The notes under the pieces: generated by a model | What the model saw: only the letters and a program-made list of their open reading frames with translations | The model's database searches: none | Told to the model about the DNA's origin: nothing | Made by a program: the position numbers and the translations under genes | Source of the DNA: Onchocerca volvulus | Taxonomy: Eukaryota; Nematoda; Chromadorea; Rhabditida; Onchocercidae | Direction of reading: 5' to 3' | Assembly (NCBI GenBank): GCA_000499405.2 | Contig: HG738138.1 | Location: 16,136,554-16,200,553, forward strand | DNA: 64,000 nt | In this document: positions 13,901 through 28,900 of the stretch, piece after piece | Layout of the letters: each line of letters starts with the position of its first letter | Position numbering within the stretch: the stretch's first letter is position 1

Positions 13901-16900
13901 CAAAAAATCCCAAATCTTACTAGAAATCCCTGATACTTTCAGGTCTTCCGGGAGTTAAATCATAGCTGAATATAGAGATCATGATTGAATCATGAATTTT
14001 CAAAATTTTGTCAAAAAATAAAGAAATGCAAATCCATTCTTAAACAGCAACAGAAATTATGAATTATCATAAATTTTGAGAGGAAGTGAAAAACAACAAA
14101 AAACCTGTTCAGGATTGGCCAATTGTTGAATAACACCGCTTTCATCATCCTGTATGGAATACAGGATGAATGGTATTTGACCACGAGATAGGGAAGTTCC
14201 ATTTGCGCTTAGACTACACGATTCAAAATACATTCGGCTCCCATTGCATAATCGGACAGTTCCAATACCGCCTATAAAAACTCATTTCTTAAAAAGCGAT
14301 CTGAATAATTTGAAATACTGGAATGGAGAAAAATCCTTATATTTCGGAGTATTCGAAAAAATAATTGAATTTTACACTAGACGTCTTCCTCGAGAATCAA
14401 AACCAACTTATTACTCACTTTTTAAGTTTCATTTCGAAAAAATTATGGGCTACGATAAAATGTGCCCGATCATTACGAATTATAAATTTACGAGTTGCAA
14501 AAGGAATTTTGAAATTTCGAAAGAATTCATAATGCCAACTATCAAAAACGATAGTAACCATAATAATTAAATTTTAGATGAACTCGTCATTTCACTCATT
14601 TCGGCAAACAAGTAACAGTAATTAATTCTTGAATTCCAAAAATAAGTTTTGTTGTGCTAATCCTATAATACAATAACTATCTATTTTACATGTGGTAGAA
14701 ATTAAGGAAAGATCAAAAAAGAAACTTCTATAATCGAATTTTTTTCCCGAAGAAATTGTATCAAAATAAAGTGAAAAGATGCATCATAAAATTCGAATTC
14801 CAACCTTCACCACAAAATGTTTTGCCACCATTAATTTGCAATTTGATAGCATAGGTACAACCAGGTTGGAGTTTGATAGCTTTGGTCAATCGTAACAATG
14901 CAATTTCTCGTTGACAAGGTTCGAATTTGTTTGTCAGTGTACCAACAATCTTTTCCAATACGTTCCATTTTTCGTGAGCTGCATCACCACCATTCAACAG
15001 TATCTAAAACTTGCCGTATTCATGAAATCTACGGCATACATAATGTAGGAAAATGTATGCCAGGAAACGTATGAAGCGTGATTAAGATCATCTAAAATTA
15101 CAAATAAATATTTTGAAATGAAAAAACTTAGATTTACCTCACATATAAAACTTTGTTCCTGATCATGATGAGCACAATATACACCAACTCCATGTAATAT
15201 AATACCAGTTAAATCAACACTTAATGCAATTGCATCGCTTGCACCGCTACTTACGTCCCAATTTGCATGCGCCGCAGTATGCCGGAACCTAAAGCAGAAA
15301 TTGAAGATTTCCATAATTTCAATAACATTTGACTGAAAAGTGCCATTAATGTTAGAATATTATAACTGCCAAAGAAATTAAAAACTCGTGAAGCAACAAC
15401 AGAACTGTGAAAATAAGCAGCTGTTGTCCGCAACTTTGACGTAGAATGTCGAAATATAGTTACTTTGTTATAATTATTGTATATTTCTATATATTGTATA
15501 TTTATTATTTTATTATGTACATATATAATATTTATAAAGTAATTATATATATATATATAATTACTTTATAAAATTATTACAAGTATAATAATAAATGTTA
15601 TAAACTGCCGCATGCTACTGAAATTAAAACCAGCTGTTCAAGACAGTGATGATAAGTATAATGAAGTCGATGTTGTGTGGAAAGAACAAGGGAATGTTCG
15701 AATTCCATATCGCTGAAAATAATTACGTGTTAACATCGAGAGTTAAATAAAGTTGTAGAAATGCAAGAAAAAAACCTGTTTGGCGTTTGCAAGATAGGCG
15801 GACCATCACCAATAGCATCCTTAGATGTTACCAGTTCTCGTGCAATTGCAATAATCAATGAATGTGCAGCAACTCTAAGCCTTATTCTGCTTTCGTTCTA
15901 AGAAAAACACATGATTAAAGATAAAATCAATTGAAATGAATTTGAAATGATTGCAGTGTATTTGAAGTTTTCTGACAATTTAAATTTTCGAAATACAACA
16001 ACAAATTTTAGCTTAAAATCAATAACAATTTACCTGAGCCAATGTTGTAGACGTAAAAGCCATTTCAAAGAGAAATCGAAATATATTTTGCAAAGAAATA
16101 AGATGGCTTTGATTTGCAGATATCTTTTTTTTACCCGACTGTTCGTTCATTTTGGCAAGCAAGATTGGAAATTGCATGAAGTTGCGTTCGGAACCAAGCA
16201 AAGTTGGTAGGACCTGAAATACAATTACTTTGCGATGATTATCATAGAATCCATTTTTCCAAATGGCAATGTCCTATATAAAATGCTCAACGTACCATTC
16301 TTAAGGATACGAAAAAAGTGTTAACAATAATAATATGTCTGTGATTTACAGTATCAGTAATTTATGTGCTTTTCTATAATTGATCTTTACTTTCGCCATA
16401 CTCGATAATTGATATTCATTTTTCTAAAATATTTTCATTCATTTTTAATAATACAAATTGTTAAAGTATCAGAGATTTTAATGGATTTTAAAAGAAAATA
16501 AAAAAAATCAGCAACAAAATGTTCCTTACGTATTCCTGATTTGACAACGCACTCAATAATGCAACTAATGACCATTCACGATTTGGTGTTGACATGAAAA
16601 AGGAAAGTCGATCCAGAAAAATTGCTGAACTGGGATATAAGACATGTGAACATTGCACCGCACAATTGACTGCTTCTTCTAGCAGTATTGAACAAGCTGT
16701 ATTCTGAACGATGCTATGATATCCAATTTTACGAAATTTTTCCAGTTTAAGAAGTAAATTCAAATAACTTGTTTGTATATATGAATAGCTTAAATTCATT
16801 TAGTAAATACTCGATGTTATAATTTTAAGATTTAATAATCAGCAAAGATCACAAGTAATATAAAAATCAGTTCAAATTTGGGTCAGTGCTCATTTTCCTT

Positions 16901-19900
16901 GACTTAAGCTAAGATATAACATTTTCAAAACATTTCAAATTATTTAAAATAAAAGTAGCAGTGCACTAAAAATATAAGCACTGGATTATCTAATTCCACA
17001 ACACGATTTCAAACATCCAATAATAATAGACTATTTTGGTTACAACATTAATGATAAAGAATTGGCGGATTCACGAATAAAGATCATTTTTCAAAATTCG
17101 AATAATTATTCGAAATAGTTGAGTAAAATGAAATGATGATATTCATAGAAATGATTAAATTTAGAAGTAACTAGTGAAAAAATCAAAAATACTTACATCA
17201 CCCTGTTGATCGCTTGCAATTTCAAAAATTGAACCAATTATGGATGCGAATCGTATCATCTGTTCAGCAATAATACTCGAGGGCTCTTTTTTATTCAATT
17301 GTTTTCCACTATTTAATGGAAAATAAAGTGAGCAAATATAAAATCTGAAATAAATCAGTTTTATTCTTGAATAAAATATTCAGAGACATAAAATTTATTC
17401 TCCTTAATTTATGTAATTTATATTGAGCCTAATCCAAATTACATAAGAAAAATTATTGGTGACACTTTAAATCAGTTTTCTAAAACTTTATTAGTTTTGG
17501 AAATTTCAACATTAAAACATATTCAGCAAATTTTAACGGTAAACTTACCGTAAAAATCTTAATGACAAGATGACAATAACCATATTAGATTCTTGAAACC
17601 ACGTCTTATCTTCACGAAACGTTCCCACCAAAGCTTTTTGAATAGAGCAATCAAGCAAACGAAACAATGATTCAATTGTAATTGTTGAAACCGCCAACAG
17701 ATGATAAGAACTTATCACACACGAAATAGAATCATAAGAGCTGAAACATATAAGAATATTTTCTGAAATTTTACTCCTAGAAATTTCAGCATTAAAACAT
17801 ATTCAAAAAATTTTAAGCAAACAAATTCAGCATATCTCGCTAGCAACCGGAAATGGCTATAATTTATTCGATTATGTAATTGTAATTTGAAGTAGCAACT
17901 ACTAAATGGTAATAAGCATCGCCAAAAAACTTGTCTGCCTTGTTATTTGGAAAGTACTTCCGCATAATAATCCGTTTCCTCCCAGTCAATATTTGGAATA
18001 TAAAAAAAAATTTGCGCTATCAATATTCAAATAAGCAATTTTGTGAGCCTTTCGGGGATATTAAAGTCAGACATCAAGTTGAGATCAATAGAAAAAGTTC
18101 TTTATTAGATGGTTATTTATCTGTTTCGACGATTTTGGAGATAACATCCATTAATTAAAATTCCTAAAATTGATCAAATTTTAATATAAAATAATGACAG
18201 GTTATCATTTATCATCTTTTTTGAGCATTGATATAAAAACATACATATCCATCGTTTTATTTTCTTTTGCGTCAAAATTAGGTGATTGTCCATCAGATAT
18301 TTCCGAGACATATAAAAATTCCGGAATTTGACCAACATTGATATCGGTCCCATTGTTGGACATATGTGAATTGCGGAAAAAGAACTGCACTCCATCATCA
18401 CCAGCAACATTTGATTGCCCACTGGAGCCACAATCGGAACTCGGACCGCTTAAAAAATTAAGTTTGATAGGAACAAAATTTTTTCCATACGAACTGAACT
18501 GCGACAATAAAATTTAATAAGTGTGAAACGGATGTAAAGATGGTCCAAAGTGTTGATTTTCTAAAAATCTTAAAAATGGGATTTTGCAGAACCTTTTTAG
18601 AAATAAAGGTATGAGTGGTTAATGTAACACTTACTTCTGTTAAAATAAAGATATGAATAGGTAATGTCAAACGACGAATAAAAGAACACTAATAATTATA
18701 ATAGTCATATTAGGATTGTTCGAAAATCTAACTTAATTACTGTGATTACTCTAATAATTACTTCTAATTATGTGATAAAAAACTTGAGAAAAAAAATCTA
18801 TAAAATCTAAAAATCAGAAATCTATATTGAATGATATATGACGCTTATATAACAGCTGGTTCTCGATTAATGATATGTGACACGCTCCTAACAGTTTCAT
18901 CAATTCAGATATCTATTCTTAAAGGAGATTATAAGTTTCAGTTTCCTTTTTTTTTTTTTTAAATTGTAAAAGTATTCTTTCTTTGAAGACTGACTTAATT
19001 TGTGCACAAATAACATGCCACAAGTTGGATTTGATTAATACACCTCGCGGGAATAATAACTGTGCTTTTTCGTGTGCAGCGCATTCGTAAAGCATTTCGT
19101 CAGATTCACTAAGTAACTCAACATTCTGTTCGTCATAATCCGGTGGACAAAGACGATAAAGTTTCAATCTGAAAAGAATGCACCATACGTTTCTGGCGAG
19201 AGCCAAACTTTTTTATTCTTTTACAATCAAAAAAAAAATTATTCGAACGAATTCTTTGAGGAGATATGCAAAACTGATGGCTATACTGTGTCGGTAGTTA
19301 CAGTGAAATCCAAGAAACAAAGAAAGCTAATTTGAAATTAGTTTGCAGAACGGATGCAACAAAATTTTTTTTGCATTAAGTCATTAATGAGCTGTAATAA
19401 TTAACAAGTTTCTTTCAAGAATAAACGATTTTTTGAATGTTTTACTAAAAACTATTATTTTAAAGCTATACTTTGCAATATACTCGCCACGTCCGCCGTA
19501 TAATCCAACACCAAATAATCGAATATCACGTGAAGTACGAAACTGGATTGCTTCCACGGAATGAGCTGAATATCCCCAACCACCACCATATCCATCAAAA
19601 CGATTAATACGTTCATAACCGCACGATAAGTTTCGTCCATTTATGGCATTTGATGCTTTCGGATCCGTAACAAATTGATTATTCTAAAATTTCAAAAACG
19701 GCCATTCGTAATCATATTACGAGCCATATCTTTTGAATTCCATTAGTATAAATTCTCCTTCGGGATTCCGAAAAGCAAAATTATTTTTATTGAAATGTCC
19801 CATAAAATAATTAATCAGGCTGTATATAACTATGTTCTTACTAAAATTAGATTGAATGGAAATTTGAAAAGAGAAACCTTTTGTCCAGATGGTCGTTTAC

Positions 19901-22900
19901 TTTCCAGTATCGTTGCAGCATAAACGATCCCAAAAAGATTCAAGGCAATCTGCTTGATAGGTAAACTTGTTTCGTTTGATACTGGAATTATAAATTCAGG
20001 TGCACGAAGAAATCTAATTTGTTTGACGATTTCGTCTAGGGCTTCATTTAAGACGGCATCTGTTTCGACTTTTTTATCAGAAATTGGAATACAATCAGTG
20101 ATCGATCTGATACGCAATTCAGCCGTATTAAATCCCCACAACAAATTATACTTCGATTCCAAGCACCAGCTAGAAATTTCTCAATTATCTGCACTATTTA
20201 AGGACGATAAATCTAAACTGAAACCGCAGTAACTAATTAAAGACATGCCAAATAATTCAGAAAAGGCATATGGTGTATATCATGAAATAATTATTAAATT
20301 ACTCATCAAAATGTATCAAATAGATATATGATTTTACGAGATATATGATAAGATAAATGTGCTGATAACTCAAAATTCTGGGCCAAAATCTACGATAAAA
20401 AAAAGTAACGGAATTTTGGAAAAAAAATCTGAAAAAAAAAGAAACCTTACTTAGTATAGAGACCTTCAGTACCCAGTGAATACTGGTAAAAGGTATTGAA
20501 TTTACGTCGTATTGCCATATAATTTTTTCCAACCTGATTCGGAAATATCACTATTGTTTCATTATTTGCGACTATCTGTAAATGATAAATAGCAAAAAAA
20601 TTGAATCATATGTACTGGATGATAAAAATCAATAACATTCAGTGTTTGAATTGCATCAGATTTATATTTGAATTTGCAAACATATATATGTATATATATA
20701 TATATATATCTGTATATATCTCGCGTTTAGATGTTTCTATTCATGTGCGCACATATAAGCATATAAAATTATCGAAATCATAATAAGAAGTATTGGTCTG
20801 ATTTTTAATATTTAGAACCTAGCAAATATATCAATTAATTTTAAAAATCCCTATAATATAGCGATCCATTTAGCTATTTTGTCCGTTCATAAGAAAGATT
20901 GTCATTTTGGATCAGTGATGCTTTTAAAATAAAAATATCGATCTTTCCTTTACATTCTTCCATCAATAATTCATTATTAGAAATACATTTTTCTTATTGT
21001 TATTAAAAATCTTAGGGGTGACATCGAAAATTCCCGGAATATCCGGATATTGAATGTAAAGCGATTCTCGATTGATGATGCTACACTATATATGATGATC
21101 AGATTTCAACTAGATGGCGGATAGTTTTCCTCAGTAAATTAACAATCCCAACTTTCAAAGCATATATTTTCATTTTCATTCAATTAAATCATTAGATATC
21201 ATTACGCTGTTAAACAAATTCCTTTTAAAATCTTAATGATAAAAAATACAGTACTTGCCTGACAATCTGAAATGATCTCATTGCTATAGATACGAATTTG
21301 ACTATGAATCAGAGTAGTATCACCGGATGCACCAATCCATGTTGCAACAGTACCACTTCCGCGACCATATCCTTCCACAAATGATGGCATTGCAAACCAA
21401 TTTTTTTCATTACCTTCTCTGAAGTTTGTTTTTTTTTTCTCAAACTATCTAGAAATTTTTCAATATTGTTTTTTTTTTTCAAACTATCTAGATATTTTTC
21501 AATACCAATACTGAAATTCCATTTACCTTGCAAGCTGACCTTGTCTATGAGCACCAAACGTGATAACAGATCCATCAGCTGTCCTTAATATTGTATGATT
21601 TGAACCAGCAGCAATTTGCACTACTTGCACTTTACCTGGTAGATTCACCTAAAATAACTATAACATCTTTCACATCCGTCCAATGTTAGCTATACATGAA
21701 GCAAGGTAAATCTGCTATAGAGAAAAGGAATTTTATCTTATGCTAAATACTTTGCCTTCAATTTTTGACGAAAAGAATAAATGGATGGATAAATCGACAC
21801 TCGACAGATAAATGGATGTTATTAAAAAAATGAAAATCTGCTTATTTCCCTTTAAACCAATTACCTTAATCGTCAAAAATATAAACTGTTTAAAAGATTC
21901 TCATTAGCTGACTTTACAAATAACAGAAAAAAAAGTCAACCTTATGCGGACCAACACATTTCTTTACGTGACCAACACCCAGCTGTCCATGGCAATTTGA
22001 ACCAAAAGTGAAAACCTGTCGATCAGCTGCTAATACAACAGTGTGATAATTGCCACAACATATAGATGAAACCTGATTTATATAAGTTTGTATTTAAAAG
22101 TCTCATTTTGAAAGCCAGTCGGTACATGATTTTTCGATGCAGTATAATTAACTGTGTGTAATCAATTCTGAATATGAAATTTGAATCTAACCAAAAATCT
22201 GTAACTTCTGAATCTATATCCACTATCTGACAAAATAGTACAGTCAGTACATTAATTAACTTGCCTTGATTTCGGGACTATCTCTCTGAAGAATCAGACG
22301 AGAAGGTGAAAGTGCTGCTCTCGGTGGTGTTGATCGCATATCCCGATCGAAAACATCACTAATAAATTCACCGCATGAACGACATAAGCCACATCTAGGG
22401 CAATATAATTTTGATCTACTGTTTTAGGTTATTTCATTCACAAATGTGCGCATTTTTTTTAGGATAATGGAAGAATGCCCGTAGAAGTAGTATTTCAGAA
22501 AATCAAAATCCCGCAAAAAAAAAAAAAAAGATGATAGAAATTAATCAAAATGAGAATAAATAAACAAATTTTTATCAACTGTCAATTGAAATCCATATAT
22601 TTAATTAATATCTTCCTAGCACCTGATACTTAATTAACTTATCCTACTAATTATGCGTTTTAAATGAATAATTATGCTGCTTAAACTATAAACCTTTTCT
22701 GCAAAACTGCATTATCAACAAAGTACCAACAACAAAAAGTAAACTATTTCAATATCCGAACAGTTTAAATAAGTATTTTAGTATTTCAATAAATAAAGCT
22801 TTTAAGAAAAGTACACGACAGAAAAGATTTAAACCTCAAGCAACACGTTTCACCTTCTCCGCACGTGCATGGTGTTCCTTTCGCATCACGTTCGGTTCTT

Positions 22901-25900
22901 ATCGGTACGCAACTGAAGAATTTCTTTTCAGAAAATTTCGGAAAAATTATTCAAAGAGACAAAAGAAGTATTCTAAAATTTTTAAAATTATGCATGTTTA
23001 TAGAAAAACCGAAGTATTTTTTGGTAGATATGACGAAATAATCAAAAATCTTTGTACTATAGAAATACCTTTGTATATGCAAATTTTTGATCTTTACGCT
23101 GTAATTAACATATTGTAAATTGTGTATGGTGACATGGAGTAACAACTTCAATATAAAAAAGATTCTTAGGGAATTCATTTATTCATTAATCATTTGCTCT
23201 GATCAGTCACAGCATTCAATCCTTTGCCCTATCAGTATTCTACGAGCGACTTTTTTCAAACTTCATCAAACCTTATTAACTTCCAATATCTAAAACCCAT
23301 TATGAAAGAGAAGTTCAAATTATTGATTGTATCCAAGTTAACTTCCAGATTCATCAAACCTTATCAATTTTTAAGTACCAGTAACCCTCAGATAAGTAAG
23401 TCCAAATTATCGGTTGTCTAATCGATATTCACAGATTCGTTGTGTACCATAATTGTGGCAAATAAAATTCGTCATAACAAGGACTTCATTACAAAACAAA
23501 ATCATCTGTATCAAGTTCCAATTCCTAACAAAAAACCTTCCACAAATACTTTCATTACAATGTTATCAATTTCTACGTGATAAATATAATTACTAAATTA
23601 CCGATTTCCACGTGCCGAACACTTGCCACATTTCAAACAGATAGACGCAAAATCTTTAACCCAAAGGTGTTCGTTTGGAAGACAATATGAGCTCTGTTCT
23701 ACTTCTTCGGCTTTTGCTTTTTTTGACAGTTCACTTTCGTCTATTTCAATAGCAGCTTCTTGATACATGTAAGTCTTTGAAGACTAAAAAATTGTAAGAC
23801 CTTTATTATCTTAAGCCATCATTTGATCAATTAATCGAAAACAAGAAATCTTACATATCATCATCAAACTTCATAACACGATGAAAATCTACACGTTTAC
23901 ATATTTCTCAGATTTAATACACATCTTGATTCTAATCTCTTCCTTTCAGCTTGATGAACTTATTACTAATTAATTTTCCTGTGTTAGCATTTCGATGTAT
24001 TTCTTATTACCGTATCTTGCTCTTTCCGAATACTCATTTTTTCAAGAAAATACCTCTGTTCTACCGCATTGATTGAGATTATTCAAGCCCCATGTGTAGA
24101 GGTGGCCATGACGTGTAACTGCAACAGCATGAGTTTTGCCAAGAGCTATCGATGCCAAGTGAACATTTTCTAAGCCATAAATATGCCCGGTTTCCGGATG
24201 ACACTGCATTGTATGCCGGCCACAAACATATGCTTTTCCATTATCTACTACGTAAGCTATGCATCCGGCTGATATTGCTACTGATAAACAACGCCGCCTG
24301 AATTCAGAAACTTTTGTGCATGGTTAAATTTTTTAAGAAGGTATAATGAAACTACACATCACGCTGATGTATGTCAAAGTTTATGTGAAAGCAAATGTTT
24401 CAAAAAAATAAAATTTGTTATATTAATATTCGAAGATTACTAACTACTTAAATGAATTCTTATTATTAGAGAGTGTTATTAAGAAGTTAAGTGATAAGAA
24501 CTCTAAAATATCTTTTACCTGTTCAAGTTTTGAAATTTTCTCAACTTAATAGCTGCTGAGCCAGCTTCCTGTTTTTGAAAACGACCGGCAGCTGGACTAC
24601 CTTGGCATGCTGCATCAGGCCCTACACCAGCAATCCATAAATGTCCAGATCCAGAACGTAATACAATTGTTTCCGTATCATAGCCAACTGCTATTGAAAC
24701 TATTGATTCTGGTAAAACTAACTTCATCCAGTTGCACCCAACATTCTGAAATGTAAAATATCGTAAAACAAAAATTTTCTCGAATAAATTATAGCATTAA
24801 AAAATTCAATTAGACGAAAAAGTACAAACTTTGAAACTCTGGAGTAAAATTCCAAGTGTTTCCGAATAAGTCAACAATATTCATAATATCATGTTTACCT
24901 GTAAACCCAAGCGGGTACCATCACCAGCGTAATAAACTATCCCGTTCCTTGCTAATAGTAACGCCATATCTCGATTCATTTGCAAATCCGATGCCTGAGC
25001 TAAAAAAAAAAATCCCTTCCTCGACCAATCAGTCAACAATGAGTCAAATCCAAGGTATTCACAATGACAACGATTAAAAATTTTTTTATCCCAATTAATC
25101 TGAACCTAAGTTCTTTTTCTCACTTTTATTTAGTTGTTTTTTCGAGCATTTTTGGTGCTCAACATTTTTTCGTATTTACTTTATTTTTCTTATGCTTATC
25201 ACTGTCATATTAGCATAATGTTATTTTCAAAAACAGCATATCATCTATCGTTTAAAAATAAAGTTATATGAACTAACCCTGTAAAGATTTGGGAAGAGTT
25301 AGAGGTAATTCATGCGGTATTGGATATATTTCACCGACAGCAATATAATTTAATTCAGCAAGGCGGAATTTTTGATACTGTCGAAGCTCTTGAATTGGAG
25401 TGAATGAATCATCCAGCGGAGTAATCTCGAAATACAATCAAGTTCTATTACTACATTTTTTGAGATTTCAAAAGTGACGGAACTTTAAATTTGAAAATTA
25501 GAATCCATTTTTAAAATTTACCATTAACATCCACTGTTCGTCCACAGTAGCTTGATAAAAAGTTGTTCCATCGGTAAAAATTGTACCTGAATTCCTGGAG
25601 TTATCGTAAGAATAAGAATTAGCCAAAATGCGGATTAAAAAAAGCAAATTTAGGTTTGGCCATCTCCTTGACATCAACAGATCAAAATGTACAGCTTCTG
25701 ATATAGATCTATGCTCCGTAATTAGATTAGCTCACAGAAACTAAACTAGCTCTGTACTCAATTCTGTCTGATAAAACCTGGTCGATTAAAGACCAAAAAA
25801 TAAAAATAAGATTTTAATCAGTGGTACCTGTACTCACACTTGTATTTAGCATAATTTCACCGATTTCACGAAGAGTATCGATATCGATAACCCACATACG

Positions 25901-28900
25901 GCATGATTGACGTCTTCGGAGATATAAAGCTCCATTACATACTGCTAACCAAGAACCTTTGCTGAAATTTAAAAATTGTATAACTTTCAAAAAATCTTCA
26001 TAAAAGGTAAGCACCAATAATGCTATACTTTGTATTACTTAAGTGAGCGAAGAAAAACAAAAAATATTAAAATGGAACATCAATTTATTGAAAAGAACGT
26101 TATTTACTTATAAAAGAATGATTTTTAGAAAATTGGTGCAAACCTTGCTGTTGAAATATTTTCCTCTGCAAAAAATTTTGAAAACTATTAAGTTGGAAAA
26201 GAAAAAGTTTTTCATGAAATCAGAAAAAATTTACTTTGCTTTCAAATTGTTATTGGAAGCATACAATTTGCCTTCGATAGTTTCCGCCAAACCTGTGCCA
26301 TATTTGAATAAACCGTAACATGCAAGAATATATACATATTCTCCTTCAAGAAACTAAGTTTATTTTATTTAAAATTTGAAAAGAATTCAAAAATTATAGA
26401 TGCTTTCATTGTATTTAAGGACTTAAATAATAAAATTACAGAAATTTTAGACATGAGATATCCTGCAGAATATCTTGTAAGCCATTTGAAAGTATTACTT
26501 GAGTATAAGTCAACAAATACTAATTATTATGTTGTTGACATCATAGCAATTAAACATTTGTGCATCAGAAGTAATGAAATCTACGTAAGAGAAAATATGA
26601 TCTATTTTTTACTTTATTTATATCACTGAGTAATTGAAAGCCATGAATTCCTAATGCAAAGGGGAAAGAAAAAAGATTTCATTATTTAATCTTTTCTTTC
26701 TCCACAAATAAATCATTATTAACAACGAGTTTCTAAAGAGAAAAAAATAAATAAATTGAAAAAAAAAAGAGAAAAAATGTCATAGAAAAATATAAATTTG
26801 AAATGAGTTTTCTTTTATAATCAAGTTCCATATTGTTAGCATTCTACTTAATAATTTCAGTCATACCATCAGAAGCTATTGCGCCGGTAAGTCGACGATC
26901 ATCTGGAGTATCCGGAAGAACATTATCTGGTATTCGCACATCAAAAGATGATAACACGGCATGTTCCGTCAAACAATGAGACCACCAATCACCACTACTG
27001 AAATGAATTTCACAAAAATACTGGTAGCAAAAATGACCTTTCTAATACAAATGAATGGGTTAATATTCTTCTGATTTCAATTTATTATTACCTTTACTTT
27101 GCATTAACTAAGAAGTGAGAGTAGAAAAGTCTTGAATGAAGAATTCAATTTCACGAAATCTTCAATATTTACCATCCTGGTTCATTACTGTTCCGGAGCA
27201 GAACCCGTCGTATCAAGTTTGCTAATTTTTGATAATTTTCGGGTACCTCAACTAAATGAGCTGCATTAGCTGATAAATTATTGGGCTTATCACATAACAG
27301 AGTGGCTACTGATGAAAGGATGAATTCTGGAGCACCATAAGCAATTGCTAAAGCTATCATACAGGATACTGCTTTCGATGATACTTCGGCACCGCCTGAA
27401 ATTTGATTTAAATTTTATTTAAATCTTTCAAAATACTTTCCATTTCATTATTTCGGTAATTAAAAAGGTGAGTGAAATCCAAGAAATATATTTGAAACGA
27501 TGCAGTTAGAAATCATTCGATTTTACCGTCACGAAATAACCTAATTTGACACTGAAATTTAAACAATTTGAGAAAAGTATTTTAAAATGGAAATGGAAAA
27601 AGAAAAACAAGATAAAAAGGAGGATAATCATTTAAATGCAAATATGCATTGACAAATAGATGAATGAATGAACAGCAAAAATTAGAAATTTTACATGAAA
27701 TGTTTTCTTACAAAAATTTTGACATATTAAACTTTAAATTTCATTAAAATTATCAAAAATTTCAAACTTTGAACAGACCTTCCATTCTTAACTGATAGAG
27801 CATACTATACATGCTTTGTACTGAAGCATAAGTTTCATTAGCTAAAGCATTGGTTGGGATTTGTTCCAATAAATGAAGTAAAGAGGTAAGTGCTTCGGCA
27901 CAAAGCTCAGATTCACGTTTGTTCAATTCATACAGTACCGAAAACATACATTTCAATCCCATCAGGACTATTTCATTTCCACCTCCAGGAGTCTGGAATA
28001 TCAAAGAAAAATTTTACAAATAATTGATCTTTTTTCCAAGCAGTCTACTATTATTATATTCTTATTTGTGACGTTGACCTATTTATATATATATATATAT
28101 ATATATAACATATTGTTCCTATTCTAATCAGAAATCAAAAGTAAAAAAAAAGAAGGGTCATTTTCATTCCTCTCTCATTTATCTTTTACTATCACTTTCG
28201 TTTTTAATTTCTTGTCTTTATGAATTCGTAATCTCTTCATTTTCAAAACAAAAAAAAAATCGCACAAAGAAATTAAAAATTTTCGATTCACCGATTGGAT
28301 ATAATTCTTTGAACTTCTTGTTAAATTTGATGGAAAAATGGCACCAAGAAGTGAAATATGAAACAAAATAAATTGAAAATTGCGTCCATAATTAAAAATC
28401 GGAACTAACGCTATGTGATTTCGACACATAGATTGAATAAACAATTAATATCAAAAATAAGACAAATGCGCATTTTGCAATCATATCATTTTTTTTTTTT
28501 TTTTTATTTTAATTTATCTAATGAACTTTTCAAAGAACATAGCCTACTTTTCCCAATGTTTCGTCCTTGTATTCGACCTCTACAACAGGTTGAGAATCAA
28601 TTCTGTTATCACCAAATGACGAAAGAGTTACTTTTAAAAGTGGAGCATATCTAAAAATAAAGTCGAATAACATGATTCAACAATAAAACAAAAATTGTAT
28701 AATCACCACGATTTCAAAAACTCCCAGTCAACAAAAAATTTAAAGCCAGACTGTGATGTCTAAAAACCTGCTTCGTTCTGAATATAAAAATTAGTGCCGA
28801 AATTTCAGGAAATTAACAGAAATCTTTGCTCATTAGATTGACATTCAGATAAAAATTGAAATTTTCCTCGCAAAAACTAACTTTAAAATTATGGCTCTAG

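Noticed and set aside
14244..14570. 108-codon plus-strand open frame
   Set aside because: It overlaps a strongly supported rpm-1 exon on the other strand and an intron; no family resemblance.
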